Origin: UMGS1002 sp050309735
GTDB lineage: Bacteria; Bacillota; Clostridia; Oscillospirales; CAG-272
Direction: 5' to 3'
DNA length: 15,719 nt
Assembly: GCA_050309735.1 (NCBI GenBank)
Contig: JBNRMS010000018.1
Span: forward strand, 1-15,719
Shown here one piece after another: positions 6,296-15,084 of this stretch. Position 1 is the first letter of the stretch. Every line of letters starts with the position of its first letter. The translations under genes were made by a program, and so were the position numbers. The notes beneath the pieces are model-generated. The model made no database searches. It was not told the origin of the DNA and saw only the letters and a program-made list of their open reading frames with translations.

Positions 6296-7639
6296 ATGAA
6301 CGATGAACTTGTAAGAAAGCTGCCCTTCTCGCTTATCGCCGAGCAGTCTCTGCTCGGAGCGGTGCTGATTGACCCCGAGTCGATTCGCGAGGTGGCAGAC
6401 CAGATTAGCTCGGATGATTTTTATATCGACGAGCACCGCCAGATTTATCTTGCGATGCACGAGCTTTTTCTCTCGAACAACGATATCGACATCGTAACTC
6501 TTATAGATGCGCTTGTGCGAAAGGGGATTTACGACCGCTCGGGAGGCGAGGATTATATCCAAACTATAGGAGAGGTTGTTCCCGGCTCGCAAAACATAAA
6601 AGACTATGCGCGCATTGTCAAGGAAAAAAGCGTGCTGCGTCAGCTTATCGCGGCCTGCGAGGAAATATCCGAAACCGCATATTCTGAGCAAGACTCGGTA
6701 ACACATATAATAGACAACGCTCAAAATAAAATATTTCAAATCGCGCAGGGGCGCGACACGCGCTCTTTCCGGCATATACGCGATGTGCTCGGAGAGGTCT
6801 ACGCAAATCTAAACAAACTCTACGAGGGCGATAAATCAGCCCTCGGAACTCCGACCGGCTTCTCGGGGCTTGACGGGGTTCTGGCGGGCATGGGAGAGGG
6901 CGACCTGATACTTGTCGGCGCCCGCCCCGGCATGGGAAAGACCAGCTTTGCGCTCAACATTGCGACAAATGTGGCAGCCGCAACCAAAAAGGCGGTCTGC
7001 ATCTTCTCGCTTGAGATGTCGGCCGAGCAGCTTGTCACCCGCATGATAGCAAGCGAGGCCATGGTAGACAGCTACACGCTTCGCACAGGCAAACTCACGC
7101 CCGACGACTGGGTTAAAATCGCCGAGGCTTCGGCAAAGCTTGCCGGCAGCGAAATATTAATAGACGACACCGCCGGAATCACCGCCACCGCCATGAAGGC
7201 AAAGCTGCGCCGGGTTCAGAATCTCGGACTTGTGATAATAGACTACCTTCAGCTCATGCAGAGCGACCGCCGCATAGACAACAAGGTTCAGGAGGTGGCC
7301 GATATAACACGAAACATGAAGCTGATGGCAAAGGATATGCGAATCCCGATAATCTGCTGCGCCCAGCTCTCGCGCGGCCCCGAGGGAAGGTCTGACAAAA
7401 AACCCATGCTCTCGGATTTGCGCGACTCAGGCTCGATAGAGCAGGACGCCGACGTGGTTATTTTCCTCTACCGCGACGAATATTACAATAAAGATAAAGG
7501 GCCGGAGGATTCGGGCGGCAATATCGTTGAGGTGATAGTCGCCAAAAACCGACATGGCCAGACAAACACGGTAAGAATGGGCTGGATAGGACAATATACC
7601 AAATTCCGTACCATCGTCACAGACGACAATATGCCGTAA
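6296..7639 (+). CDS. dnaB: Replicative DNA helicase DnaB
   Basis: DnaB (DnaC in Bacillus nomenclature) is the hexameric 5'-3' helicase that unwinds DNA at the fork and recruits primase. The 447 residues comprise the N-terminal collar domain (about 8-110, beginning LPFSLIAEQSLLGAVLID) and a RecA-like motor domain. In the motor domain, Walker A GARPGMGKTS is at 208-217 and Walker B LVIIDYLQLM has its aspartate at 316. Further helicase motifs are QLSRGPEGRSDKKP and LRDSGSIEQDADVVIFLYRDEYY. No intein is present at the usual insertion points. The ATG at 6296 is preceded by AAAGGA at 6279-6284. It follows rplI by 38 bp, and tilS starts 21 bp after it. Confidence 0.96.
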   Translation: MNDELVRKLPFSLIAEQSLLGAVLIDPESIREVADQISSDDFYIDEHRQIYLAMHELFLSNNDIDIVTLIDALVRKGIYDRSGGEDYIQTIGEVVPGSQNIKDYARIVKEKSVLRQLIAACEEISETAYSEQDSVTHIIDNAQNKIFQIAQGRDTRSFRHIRDVLGEVYANLNKLYEGDKSALGTPTGFSGLDGVLAGMGEGDLILVGARPGMGKTSFALNIATNVAAATKKAVCIFSLEMSAEQLVTRMIASEAMVDSYTLRTGKLTPDDWVKIAEASAKLAGSEILIDDTAGITATAMKAKLRRVQNLGLVIIDYLQLMQSDRRIDNKVQEVADITRNMKLMAKDMRIPIICCAQLSRGPEGRSDKKPMLSDLRDSGSIEQDADVVIFLYRDEYYNKDKGPEDSGGNIVEVIVAKNRHGQTNTVRMGWIGQYTKFRTIVTDDNMP

Positions 7640-7660
7640 TAATATAATAAAGATTGAAAA

Positions 7661-9025
7661 ATGGATAAGAATAAAGTCGGGTTGTCCTTCACCCCGCCGC
7701 ACATTCTTGCCCGGCTGCCCGAGAGCTCTTCTGTTCTCCTTGCATTCTCGGGCGGGGCAGACTCGCGAGTTCTTTTGCACCTGCTTGCAGGCCACAGCAA
7801 AAGCTGCGGCTTTCCCCTCTTTCTCGCCCATGTAAACCACGGTATACGCGGCGACGAGGCAATACGCGACCGGGATTTTTGTGAAAAAGTTGCCAAGGAT
7901 TACTCTCTTCCCTGTTTTATACTCAACGCAGACGTCCCCGCGCTTGCTCGCCAGAACAAAACCAGCATTGAGGCCGAGGCAAGACGGGTGAGATATGATT
8001 TTTTCGGGCGCCTTATGCTCGAGCATAATATCGACCTGCTCGCCACCGCCCACAATTCGGACGACTGCCTTGAAACACTGATATTCAATATCGCGCGAGG
8101 GAGCGGAATCAGCGGTGGGGCCTCAATTCCCCGCGTGCGGGAGTTTTGCGGGGGCTATATTGTCAGACCGCTGCTCGATGCGACCAAGCGCGACATACTC
8201 ACCTTTTGCACCGAGCATAAGCTTGAATATGTGACCGATTCTACTAATTACGACACCGCATATACACGAAATCTGATAAGACACAAAATAGTCCCGGCGC
8301 TTGAGGAGATAAATCCCGGCGTCAGAGAAAGCGCGGCGAGATTTTCGGATTCGGCTCGCGAGGCGGCATCCTTTGTTGACTGTCACGCAGAGCAGTTTAT
8401 CTCGCGCTTCTCCCCTCACCCTGTTCGGGCGAGCGAGCTTGACGCGCTCCACCCCGCTCTCAGGAGCCAAACCCTCTCGCGTCTTTTCCGCGATGCCTCG
8501 GGCATCATCCCCGAGAAGGTGCATATCGACGCGCTTGCAGCGCTGGTGCGCCAAGCGCGAGAAGGCGCCTCGCTCTCGCTGCCCCGAATGACACGGGCTA
8601 TGATATCGGGTGGGTGCCTTGTCTTTGTTCCCGACCCGCGAAAAAAAGAAAATCCTCCCTCATTCTCGATAAAGATTCTGCCGGGCATCAATTTCCTGCC
8701 CGATGGCGTTATTATACTGGGCGAGCCGGGGGAATATATAATAGATCAAAAAGAAAATCTAACTCATATCGAAAGCATCATTCTTGACCCCTCTCTCTCC
8801 CTTGTCGCACGCAGCATGGCCGAGGGGGATACAATAAGACAGCGGGGAATGACAAAAAAAGTGAGACGACTGCTCTCGGAGAAAAAAATCCCGCAAAAAG
8901 AGCGACATCTTGTTCCCATCCTCACCTCGGGAGACGATATCCTCTGGATTCCCGGAATTGCCCAAAAGGACAATATTAGCACCCCGTGCGGAATAACCAT
9001 TTCATATTATAAATTTAAAAGATAA
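7661..9025 (+). CDS. tilS: tRNA(Ile)-lysidine synthase TilS
   Basis: TilS modifies C34 of tRNA-Ile(CAU) to lysidine with ATP and lysine, so that the tRNA reads AUA and is charged with isoleucine. The 454-residue protein has the PP-loop SGGADS at 30-35, HVNHGIRGDEA at 57-66, and HNSDDCLETL at 131-140 followed by RGSGISG. A C-terminal substrate-recognition domain contains GDTIRQRGMTKKVRRLLSEK. The ATG at 7661 has only a weak purine-rich stretch before it (AAAGATTGAAAA), so translation may depend on coupling to dnaB, which ends 21 bp upstream. AUA codons are used freely in the neighbouring genes, consistent with need for this enzyme. Confidence 0.94.
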   Translation: MDKNKVGLSFTPPHILARLPESSSVLLAFSGGADSRVLLHLLAGHSKSCGFPLFLAHVNHGIRGDEAIRDRDFCEKVAKDYSLPCFILNADVPALARQNKTSIEAEARRVRYDFFGRLMLEHNIDLLATAHNSDDCLETLIFNIARGSGISGGASIPRVREFCGGYIVRPLLDATKRDILTFCTEHKLEYVTDSTNYDTAYTRNLIRHKIVPALEEINPGVRESAARFSDSAREAASFVDCHAEQFISRFSPHPVRASELDALHPALRSQTLSRLFRDASGIIPEKVHIDALAALVRQAREGASLSLPRMTRAMISGGCLVFVPDPRKKENPPSFSIKILPGINFLPDGVIILGEPGEYIIDQKENLTHIESIILDPSLSLVARSMAEGDTIRQRGMTKKVRRLLSEKKIPQKERHLVPILTSGDDILWIPGIAQKDNISTPCGITISYYKFKR

Positions 9026-9146
9026 ATGGCTGTGAGTTTTGTGCCCCTACAGTTACAGGAGGCGACGGGGCGTCAGAATTCAGGCGGCTATCAGAAAATT
9101 ATAGTCAAAAACAAAAACTACCGAAAAGGCAAAAGAAAGGTAACCC

Positions 9147-9704
9147 ATGAACAAAGACATTGAAAGTATTCTTGTGAGCGAGGGCGAGCTCGATGCTATA
9201 ATAACAAGGCTTGCCCGGGAAATAGACCGCGACTATTCTTCTCCCGACAAACGCCTCGTCCTCGTATCAATTCTCAAAGGCTCGGTAATGTTCACCGGCG
9301 CGCTAATGGCAAAGCTGAAAACCGGCGCCGAGATTGAATTTATGAAGGTCTCCTCATATGGAGCAGCCACAAAAAGCAATGGATATATAAGCGTTTTGCT
9401 CGACCTCAAGCGCCCAGACCTTGAGCAGCTCGACCTTTTGATTGTTGAGGATATAATCGACAGCGGGCGCACGCTGAACCTGCTCACCCGCCTGCTCCGC
9501 GACCGAGGGGCAAAAAGCGTCCGATCGGTCACAATGCTTGACAAACCCTCCCGACGCGAGGTGCCCTTCCAGCCCGACTACATAGGCGCCGAAATCCCCG
9601 ATAAATTTGTGGTAGGGTTCGGGCTTGACTACGATGAAAAATACCGCAATCTGCCCTATGTCGGAGTGTTAAAGCCCGAGATTTACGGCAGAAACCATAC
9701 CTGA
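9147..9704 (+). CDS. hpt: Hypoxanthine phosphoribosyltransferase
   Basis: The enzyme salvages hypoxanthine (and usually guanine) with PRPP to IMP or GMP. The 185-residue protein shows the type I phosphoribosyltransferase fold. It has SILKGSVMF at 41-49 (PPi loop), SSYG near 69-72, and the PRPP loop EDIIDSGRT at 101-109. The base-recognition end is FVVGFGLDYDEKYRNLPYVGVL. AGAAAGG lies six bases before the ATG. The tilS-hpt-ftsH order is classic for Firmicutes. The gap after tilS is 121 bp and holds a short ORF of doubtful reality (9026-9163). Confidence 0.95.
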   Translation: MNKDIESILVSEGELDAIITRLAREIDRDYSSPDKRLVLVSILKGSVMFTGALMAKLKTGAEIEFMKVSSYGAATKSNGYISVLLDLKRPDLEQLDLLIVEDIIDSGRTLNLLTRLLRDRGAKSVRSVTMLDKPSRREVPFQPDYIGAEIPDKFVVGFGLDYDEKYRNLPYVGVLKPEIYGRNHT

Positions 9705-9739
9705 ATCAATGCCATTTATGAAAGGGAACCCTATAAAAA

Positions 9740-11794
9740 ATGAAAAGCAACGCCAGAGTTATTATTTTTTACATTGTCCTAATCGCCGTTATACTGCTCG
9801 TTGGCTCGACCCTCATCGAATCTAACTCGGCCGAAAAGGTGATGTATAGCGATGTGGTTGAATACTTCAAGAACGACCGGGTGCGAGCCTTCGCGGTTAC
9901 AAATCAGCACCTTATCAAGCTTGAGGTCTATGAGGTCGGCGAGGACGGGTTGATTAACTACGACGCCGACGGCAAAATAACCAACAAAGTCAAAACCGTC
10001 AAGCACCAGCTCAACGGCTCGGAGGGCTTTGAGATGTTCCGAGACGACTGCTCGGAATATTACCTCACTCAAAACCAAAATATGACCGGGGGCTATGATA
10101 TACAGCCCGCCGTTATGCTGCCGTGGTGGGTGAGCCTTCTCCCCTATGTGGTGCTTATAATCTTCTTTATTGTTATATATTCCTTTGTAACCAACCAGGC
10201 GGCGGGCGGCAAGGGAAGCAAGATTAATTCCTTTGGCAAGGCCAAGGTCAAGGTGCCGAGCCAGAACGACAAGGAAAAGGTCACCTTCCGCGATGTCGCA
10301 GGATGCGACGAGGAAAAGGCAGAACTTGAAGAAATTGTCGCCTATCTCAAAGACCCGGTTAAATTCTCGCGCCTTGGCGCGAAGATTCCTCATGGCGTGC
10401 TGCTTGTCGGCCCTCCGGGAACGGGTAAAACCCTGCTCGCAAAGGCGGTCGCCGGAGAAGCGGGTGTTCCCTTCTTCTCGATTTCGGGCTCGGATTTTGT
10501 TGAGATGTATGTCGGCGTTGGCGCCTCGCGCGTCCGCGACCTCTTTGACAACGCACGCAAAGCGCCGGCCTCGATTATCTTTATTGATGAGATTGATGCT
10601 GTTGGCCGTCACCGCGGCGCCGGACTTGGCGGTGGACACGACGAGCGCGAACAGACCCTCAATCAGCTTCTGGTCGAGATGGATGGATTCGGCTCGCACG
10701 AGGGCATTATAGTCATCGCCGCCACAAACCGCCCCGATATCCTCGACCCGGCGCTTCTGCGCCCCGGCAGGTTTGACCGTCAGGTCACTGTCAACTACCC
10801 CGACATCAAGGGGCGCGAGGAGGTTCTTAAGGTTCACTCGCGCAACAAGCCGCTCGGTCCCGACGTTGACCTTGAAAAAATCGCACAGACAACTGCCGGA
10901 TTCACCCCGGCAGACCTTGCAAACCTGCTCAACGAAGCCGCCCTGCTCGCCGCCCGTCGCGGCAAAAACCTTATCGACACACACGATATCGAGGATTCCT
11001 TCATTAAGGTTGTGGCGGGTCCGAAGAAAAAGTCGCTGCGGATGAGTGACGCCGAGAAGCGCAACACAGCATATCACGAGGCAGGGCACGCCATTGTTGC
11101 CCACCTGCTCCCCCACCTCGACCCAGTTCACCAGATCTCAATCATTCCGAGCGGCAAGGCGCTCGGCTACACCATGACCGTTCCCTCCGAGGACAAATAC
11201 AGCGTCTATCGCGACGAGCTGAAATCGCGCATCTGCGAACTGCTCGCCGGGCGCTCGGCCGAGGAGATAATGTTTGGCAATATTTCGGGCGGCGCTTCAA
11301 ACGATATTCAGCGCGCCACAGATATCGCCCGCAAGATGGTTACCCAGCTCGGCATGAGCGATGTCATCGGGCCTGTTAACTATTCCTCGGGGCAGGGCGA
11401 GGTTTTCCTCGGCCGCACCTTTACAGACACCACCAACTTCTCCGAGGCAATAGCGGCAAAAATCGACTCCGAAATTCATAATATCATCGTCGAGGCACAT
11501 GAGCGCGCTAAGTCTATCCTGCGCGATAATCTTGATAAGCTCAAATTTATTGCCGAATTCCTCATTAAAAATGAGGTTATGGACGGCGACCAGTTTAGAT
11601 CTGCGATGGAAGGCGATAAAACATTCGAGGAAATCGAGCAGATTGCCGAAGAAAAGAAGCGCAAGAGAAATCAGGCAGACCTCGAACAGGGCAAAAAGAA
11701 CACCGAAGCCGCTGAGCAGAGGGCCAGAGAAGAGAAGGCCAAAGCGCAAAATAACAACGACTATATACCGCCCGAAGGAAAGATTAATCACTGA
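9740..11794 (+). CDS. ftsH: ATP-dependent zinc metalloprotease FtsH
   Basis: FtsH is a membrane-anchored AAA+ protease that degrades misfolded membrane proteins and some regulators. The 684 residues include TM1 (about 7-25), an extracytoplasmic domain, TM2 (about 128-150) and the AAA+ module. The module has Walker A GPPGTGKT at 224-231, Walker B IIFIDEID and the second region of homology ATNRPDILDPALLRPGRFDR. The zinc protease site HEAGH is at 446-450. The C-terminal tail (about 635-684) is very rich in Lys, Glu and Gln. The upstream GAAAGGG is rather distant from the ATG, so initiation may be modest. It lies 35 bp after hpt and is followed by a strong terminator, so it ends the plus-strand run. 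Confidence 0.96.
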   Translation: MKSNARVIIFYIVLIAVILLVGSTLIESNSAEKVMYSDVVEYFKNDRVRAFAVTNQHLIKLEVYEVGEDGLINYDADGKITNKVKTVKHQLNGSEGFEMFRDDCSEYYLTQNQNMTGGYDIQPAVMLPWWVSLLPYVVLIIFFIVIYSFVTNQAAGGKGSKINSFGKAKVKVPSQNDKEKVTFRDVAGCDEEKAELEEIVAYLKDPVKFSRLGAKIPHGVLLVGPPGTGKTLLAKAVAGEAGVPFFSISGSDFVEMYVGVGASRVRDLFDNARKAPASIIFIDEIDAVGRHRGAGLGGGHDEREQTLNQLLVEMDGFGSHEGIIVIAATNRPDILDPALLRPGRFDRQVTVNYPDIKGREEVLKVHSRNKPLGPDVDLEKIAQTTAGFTPADLANLLNEAALLAARRGKNLIDTHDIEDSFIKVVAGPKKKSLRMSDAEKRNTAYHEAGHAIVAHLLPHLDPVHQISIIPSGKALGYTMTVPSEDKYSVYRDELKSRICELLAGRSAEEIMFGNISGGASNDIQRATDIARKMVTQLGMSDVIGPVNYSSGQGEVFLGRTFTDTTNFSEAIAAKIDSEIHNIIVEAHERAKSILRDNLDKLKFIAEFLIKNEVMDGDQFRSAMEGDKTFEEIEQIAEEKKRKRNQADLEQGKKNTEAAEQRAREEKAKAQNNNDYIPPEGKINH

Positions 11795-11804
11795 GAATAA
11801 CTCA

Positions 11805-11842
11805 AGCCCGCTGTTTCACATGAAACAGCGGGCTCTTTTTTT
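11805..11842 (+). terminator. Intrinsic terminator after ftsH
   Basis: A perfect 14-bp inverted repeat (agcccgctgtttca at 11805-11818, tgaaacagcgggct at 11821-11834) is followed by c and seven Ts. The T-run is only on the plus strand, so it terminates the gdpP-ftsH transcript and not asnS coming the other way. Confidence 0.93.
11812..11827. other. parS-like 16-mer within the ftsH terminator stem
   Basis: TGTTTCACATGAAACA differs from the conserved bacterial parS consensus TGTTTCACGTGAAACA at one central base. ParB/Spo0J binds parS sites, which cluster near the replication origin. The flanking clusters lie near oriC in B. subtilis, which makes a functional site conceivable. The palindrome is also required by the terminator, so the match may be coincidental. 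Confidence 0.35.
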
Positions 11843-12093
11843 ATCTGATACTAAACACCATTTAAAACATTAAACTAACAAGGGATGCGCCGGTGGGCTC
11901 TTCCCCCAAAAAGTTCCCACCAGCCCCCTCAAAAACTTTTGAGGCATTTGGCACAGCTTAAATTTAGAACATGCCGCGCCGCCCCGGCCGGGCCCCACAT
12001 CCCTCTCGGGGGTCGGGGGAGGCAATCCGGTGATAATTTCAATCTTTTAATGAGTAATAGTATTACACCTTCATTTCGCCTGCTTCATTTAAA
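11843..12093. other. Non-coding block rich in inverted repeats between ftsH and asnS
   Basis: No gene is supported in this convergent spacer. It contains GGTGGG/CCCACC (11892-11897, 11916-11921) and cctcaaaa/ttttgagg (11927-11934, 11937-11944). The palindrome CCCGGCCGGG is at 11983-11992, with G-rich runs at 12005-12020. No classical terminator for asnS is visible on the minus strand; the 11927-11944 hairpin is the best candidate but lacks a U-run. The block resembles a degraded intergenic repeat. Confidence 0.5.
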
Positions 12094-13482
12094 CTACTTC
12101 ATATCCCTCGCCGTTCTCGGATATAGCGTTACATCCCGGATATTGTCTATGCCGGTAATATACATTAAAAGGCGCTCAAGGCCAAGCCCGAATCCGCTAT
12201 GCGGAACCGAGCCGAACCGACGCAAATCAAGGTAATATCTGTAATCGTCGACATTCATATTTCGCTCGGTCATTGCCGCGAGGAGCTTGTGGTAGTCATT
12301 TTCGCGCTCGCTACACCCGATTATCTCGCCGATACCGGGGACGAGAAGATCGGTGGCGGCAACGGTTTTACCGTCTGGATTCTGCTTCATATAAAAGGAT
12401 TTAATCTCTTTGGGGTAGTTGATTATAAAGACGGGGCGGGAGAAGACGTCCTCGGCAATATAGCGCTCGTGCTCTGTTTGAAGGTCAAGTCCCCATTCAA
12501 CCCGATAGTTGAATTCGCGACCCGATTTTTTGAGCAGCTCGACGGCGTCTGTATAGTCGAGCACGGCGAATTTTTTGTCGATTACTCCGCGCAGCTTTTC
12601 AATAAGTCCTCTCTCAACAAATTTATCAAAAAACTCAAATTCTGCCGGGCAGCGCTCCATGACGCTGCTGATTACAAATTTTGCCATTTCCTCGGCGATT
12701 TCAATGATGTCGGGCAGCTCGGCAAAAGCAACCTCGGGCTCTACCTGCCAGAATTCGGCTGCGTGCCGAGCGGTGAAGGAATGCTCGGCGCGAAAGGTCG
12801 GGCCGAAGGTGTAAATTTTGCCCATTGCCATCGCGGCAACCTCGCCCTCAAGCTGTCCTGAAACGGTCAGCCCGGCGCGGCGCGCGAAGAAATCGTCCGA
12901 AAAATAGGCGTCGGCGCTCTCATATTTTGCGTCCCACGGCTGAGTGGTCACGCGGAAAACCTCACCGGCACCCTCGCAGTCGCTTCCGGTGAGTATCGGC
13001 GTGTGGATATGGACATAGCCGCGCGAGAGAAAATACTCATGAATTGCCGCTGTCAGCGTCGAGCGAACGCGCAGCATGGCATTAAAAATATTGGTTCGCA
13101 CACGCAGGTGGGGCAGTGTGCGGAGAAATTCCATTGTGTGGCGCTTAGGCTGAATCGGGTATTGGTCGGCCGGACACCCGCCGAGCAATCTAATGCTCTT
13201 GGCGCTAAGCTCTATTTTTTCCCGACCGCCGCCGGGTATAGCTGCAATCCCGGTTGCCACAAGCGAGCAGCCCACGCTGCTTATCGCCTCATAGTCATCG
13301 GGCAACAGCTTTAATTTATCTATCACAATTTGGATATGCGAGAGCGAGCTTCCGTCGTTGACAGCGAGAAAGCGAATATTGCTCGAATCGCGCAGGTTTC
13401 TCACCCAGCCGCAGATTGTGACCTCTTTGCCATAAAATTTTTCGGGGCCGCCGAGCAGCTCGGATATATCTGTGTGTTTCAT
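12094..13482 (-). CDS. asnS: Asparaginyl-tRNA synthetase
   Basis: AsnRS charges tRNA-Asn with asparagine using ATP. The 462-residue protein has the class IIb layout. An N-terminal OB-fold anticodon-binding domain (about 18-105) includes VTICGWVRNLRDSSNIRF, where AsnRS and AspRS are similar. The catalytic domain has GAGEVFRVTT at 171-180, motif 2 starting FRAEHSFTARHAAEFW at 230-245, and motif 3 GFGLGLERL near the C-terminus. The LRRFGSVPHSGFGLG context fits AsnRS better than AspRS, which would be longer (about 590 residues). The ATG at 13480-13482 has GGAG five bases before it. The stop of the solute-binding protein gene lies only 50 bp upstream with no terminator, so the two may be cotranscribed. 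Confidence 0.94.
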   Translation of the reverse strand: MKHTDISELLGGPEKFYGKEVTICGWVRNLRDSSNIRFLAVNDGSSLSHIQIVIDKLKLLPDDYEAISSVGCSLVATGIAAIPGGGREKIELSAKSIRLLGGCPADQYPIQPKRHTMEFLRTLPHLRVRTNIFNAMLRVRSTLTAAIHEYFLSRGYVHIHTPILTGSDCEGAGEVFRVTTQPWDAKYESADAYFSDDFFARRAGLTVSGQLEGEVAAMAMGKIYTFGPTFRAEHSFTARHAAEFWQVEPEVAFAELPDIIEIAEEMAKFVISSVMERCPAEFEFFDKFVERGLIEKLRGVIDKKFAVLDYTDAVELLKKSGREFNYRVEWGLDLQTEHERYIAEDVFSRPVFIINYPKEIKSFYMKQNPDGKTVAATDLLVPGIGEIIGCSERENDYHKLLAAMTERNMNVDDYRYYLDLRRFGSVPHSGFGLGLERLLMYITGIDNIRDVTLYPRTARDMK

Positions 13483-13532
13483 GGGAACTCCGTTTTCTTA
13501 TTGTTCTTATATATTTTTGATAATGCTTTATT

Positions 13533-15002
13533 TCATTCAAGCTTCTCAAAGTCGGCATATAGTTTGTCGATTGCCGCAGACCAAACCTTTGAGGTTGCCT
13601 TAACGATTGAGGAAATGCTTGATGTACCTTTGTTGATATTGTCGCCAAGTGTGCTGAATATTAGGCTGATTGAGTTTGTGTAGGTGGCGGCAAAATCGAA
13701 GGTCATGGTGTCGCGGATTATGTCGAGCATGTGCATGGCGGTGGGATCGTTCAGGTATTTAAGCTTAAGTGAGGTCTCGTAATAGGCGGGGGTGATTTTC
13801 TGGTATCCTATCATGCAGAGCGCCTCGGTCACCGTTCCTACCATTTCCGGCTTCTCAACGCCCTTAACCACGAGAATCGCCGAGAGAGCGTCGCGCGCAG
13901 AGGAGATATAATTCTCCTGAGCGGCATCATATTTCGGGAAGGGGAGAATGCCGTATTCAGACTGCATATCCTTCATCGTGGCAGCGTTTCCAAGCTTCTC
14001 GGAGAAAAACAGGAGCTGGTCGTTCATGAACATTCTGGTTTCTACCACCGATCCCTCAGATATGTAGAAGACGTTTTCTTTATGGTTATACACAAGATCA
14101 TAGAGCGAATCGTAAATCGCGAGGTATTTTTCGTTAGGGAGGTTTAATTCTTCTTTTCCCTCGGCGTTAGTGAGTGTGATCTGAGCATCCCAGAAGGTTG
14201 CGGTCATCCGGCAGGTGTGGTTGTTGATTCCGAGGCCGAATCGGTCGGGCTCGCCCCAAACACCGTCTCCGTTCAGATCCTCTCCGACAAGGAAGGAGAA
14301 TTCCTTGAGTTTGTCGTATGTCCAGTCGCCATCGAGCGCGATGGCGTAAAGGTCGGGCAGGTTAACGTTCTCTGCCAGCTCTTTATTGAAAAAAATGCAC
14401 ATCATATACTGGTAGAGCGTGTATCCGATGTCGCCCATAGCGGTGTAATACCGGTCGAACATTGAGGCGTTGTCAATGTATTGGCGACACCACCATTTTT
14501 TATCAAAATTAATTTCTTCAAGCTGCCCCATATCAAAGCCGCAACCCTTAGCGGCAATGTTGACGATATAGGCAGAATGTGTTATAACAAGGTCATAGTC
14601 GTGAGTGCCGGCGAGCACCGAATTTGAAACAGCAGACATGAAGCTTTCGCGCGTGCCCCAGTCGCCGTCATGCTCGATTACATTTATTTTAACGCCGAAT
14701 CTATCCTCAACAGTCCTGTTGCGCTCATGCACTGCGTCGGCAACAAGATCGCCCGAGATTTCGGAGCTATTTATCTCATATGAGGTACTCTTGCGCGATA
14801 GAATGTCAAATACGTCGTTGCCAAAATTTGCGCTGCCAAGGTCGTCGACCTCATTTTCGGGGATGGTGGTTTCGCCCGGGTCTGCGGTGGTGGTCTCGGG
14901 CGTGGCTTCGGTGGTGTCGATTTCTGTTTCGCTCTCTGCGGCGCAGGCTGAGGTGATAAGAATGGTGAGTAGTACAAGGAACAGAGATAAAACTTTTTTC
15001 AT
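13533..15002 (-). CDS. Extracellular solute-binding lipoprotein (ABC transporter type)
   Basis: A 489-residue surface protein expected to bind a solute, commonly sugars or oligosaccharides in this family, for an ABC importer. The N-terminus is a lipoprotein signal peptide: KK, then a hydrophobic stretch, then TSAC with the predicted lipidated Cys20. The -3 residue Thr is not the usual Leu. A Thr/Glu/Pro-rich linker (about 22-55) tethers the domain. Family-type features include the Asp/Gly-rich, calcium-loop-like DLNGDGVWGEPDRFGLG and WTYDKLKEFS. The ATG at 15000-15002 is chosen because AAAGG precedes it and the signal peptide begins there; an ATG at 15023 adds seven residues. No permease or ATPase gene is nearby, so it is an orphan within this window. 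Substrate is unknown. Confidence 0.82.
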   Translation of the reverse strand: MKKVLSLFLVLLTILITSACAAESETEIDTTEATPETTTADPGETTIPENEVDDLGSANFGNDVFDILSRKSTSYEINSSEISGDLVADAVHERNRTVEDRFGVKINVIEHDGDWGTRESFMSAVSNSVLAGTHDYDLVITHSAYIVNIAAKGCGFDMGQLEEINFDKKWWCRQYIDNASMFDRYYTAMGDIGYTLYQYMMCIFFNKELAENVNLPDLYAIALDGDWTYDKLKEFSFLVGEDLNGDGVWGEPDRFGLGINNHTCRMTATFWDAQITLTNAEGKEELNLPNEKYLAIYDSLYDLVYNHKENVFYISEGSVVETRMFMNDQLLFFSEKLGNAATMKDMQSEYGILPFPKYDAAQENYISSARDALSAILVVKGVEKPEMVGTVTEALCMIGYQKITPAYYETSLKLKYLNDPTAMHMLDIIRDTMTFDFAATYTNSISLIFSTLGDNINKGTSSISSIVKATSKVWSAAIDKLYADFEKLE

Positions 15003-15084
15003 GTTGTGTCTGCCTTTCGTCATAATTTTTTGAGTGCACTGTCGCTTGAACGTGACTTAAAAACTGGGAAGGTTTACAGTTATT

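Noticed and set aside
6262..6306. 14-codon ORF overlapping the dnaB start
   Set aside because: Very short and explained by the purine-rich ribosome binding region of dnaB; no sign of selection visible.
7643..7648. TATAAT before tilS
   Set aside because: No recognisable -35 at 16-18 bases upstream; the region is simply A+T-rich.
9042..9070. GCCCC/GGGGC inverted repeat in the tilS-hpt gap
   Set aside because: Only five pairs with a 19-base loop and no T-run; not a credible terminator.
9779..11131. Minus-strand ORF of 450 codons
   Set aside because: It is antisense to ftsH, whose motifs are complete; the long open frame is a by-product of codon bias.
11885..12235. Plus-strand ORF of 116 codons
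   Set aside because: Half lies in the inverted-repeat-rich spacer and half is antisense to asnS; no ribosome binding site or domain.
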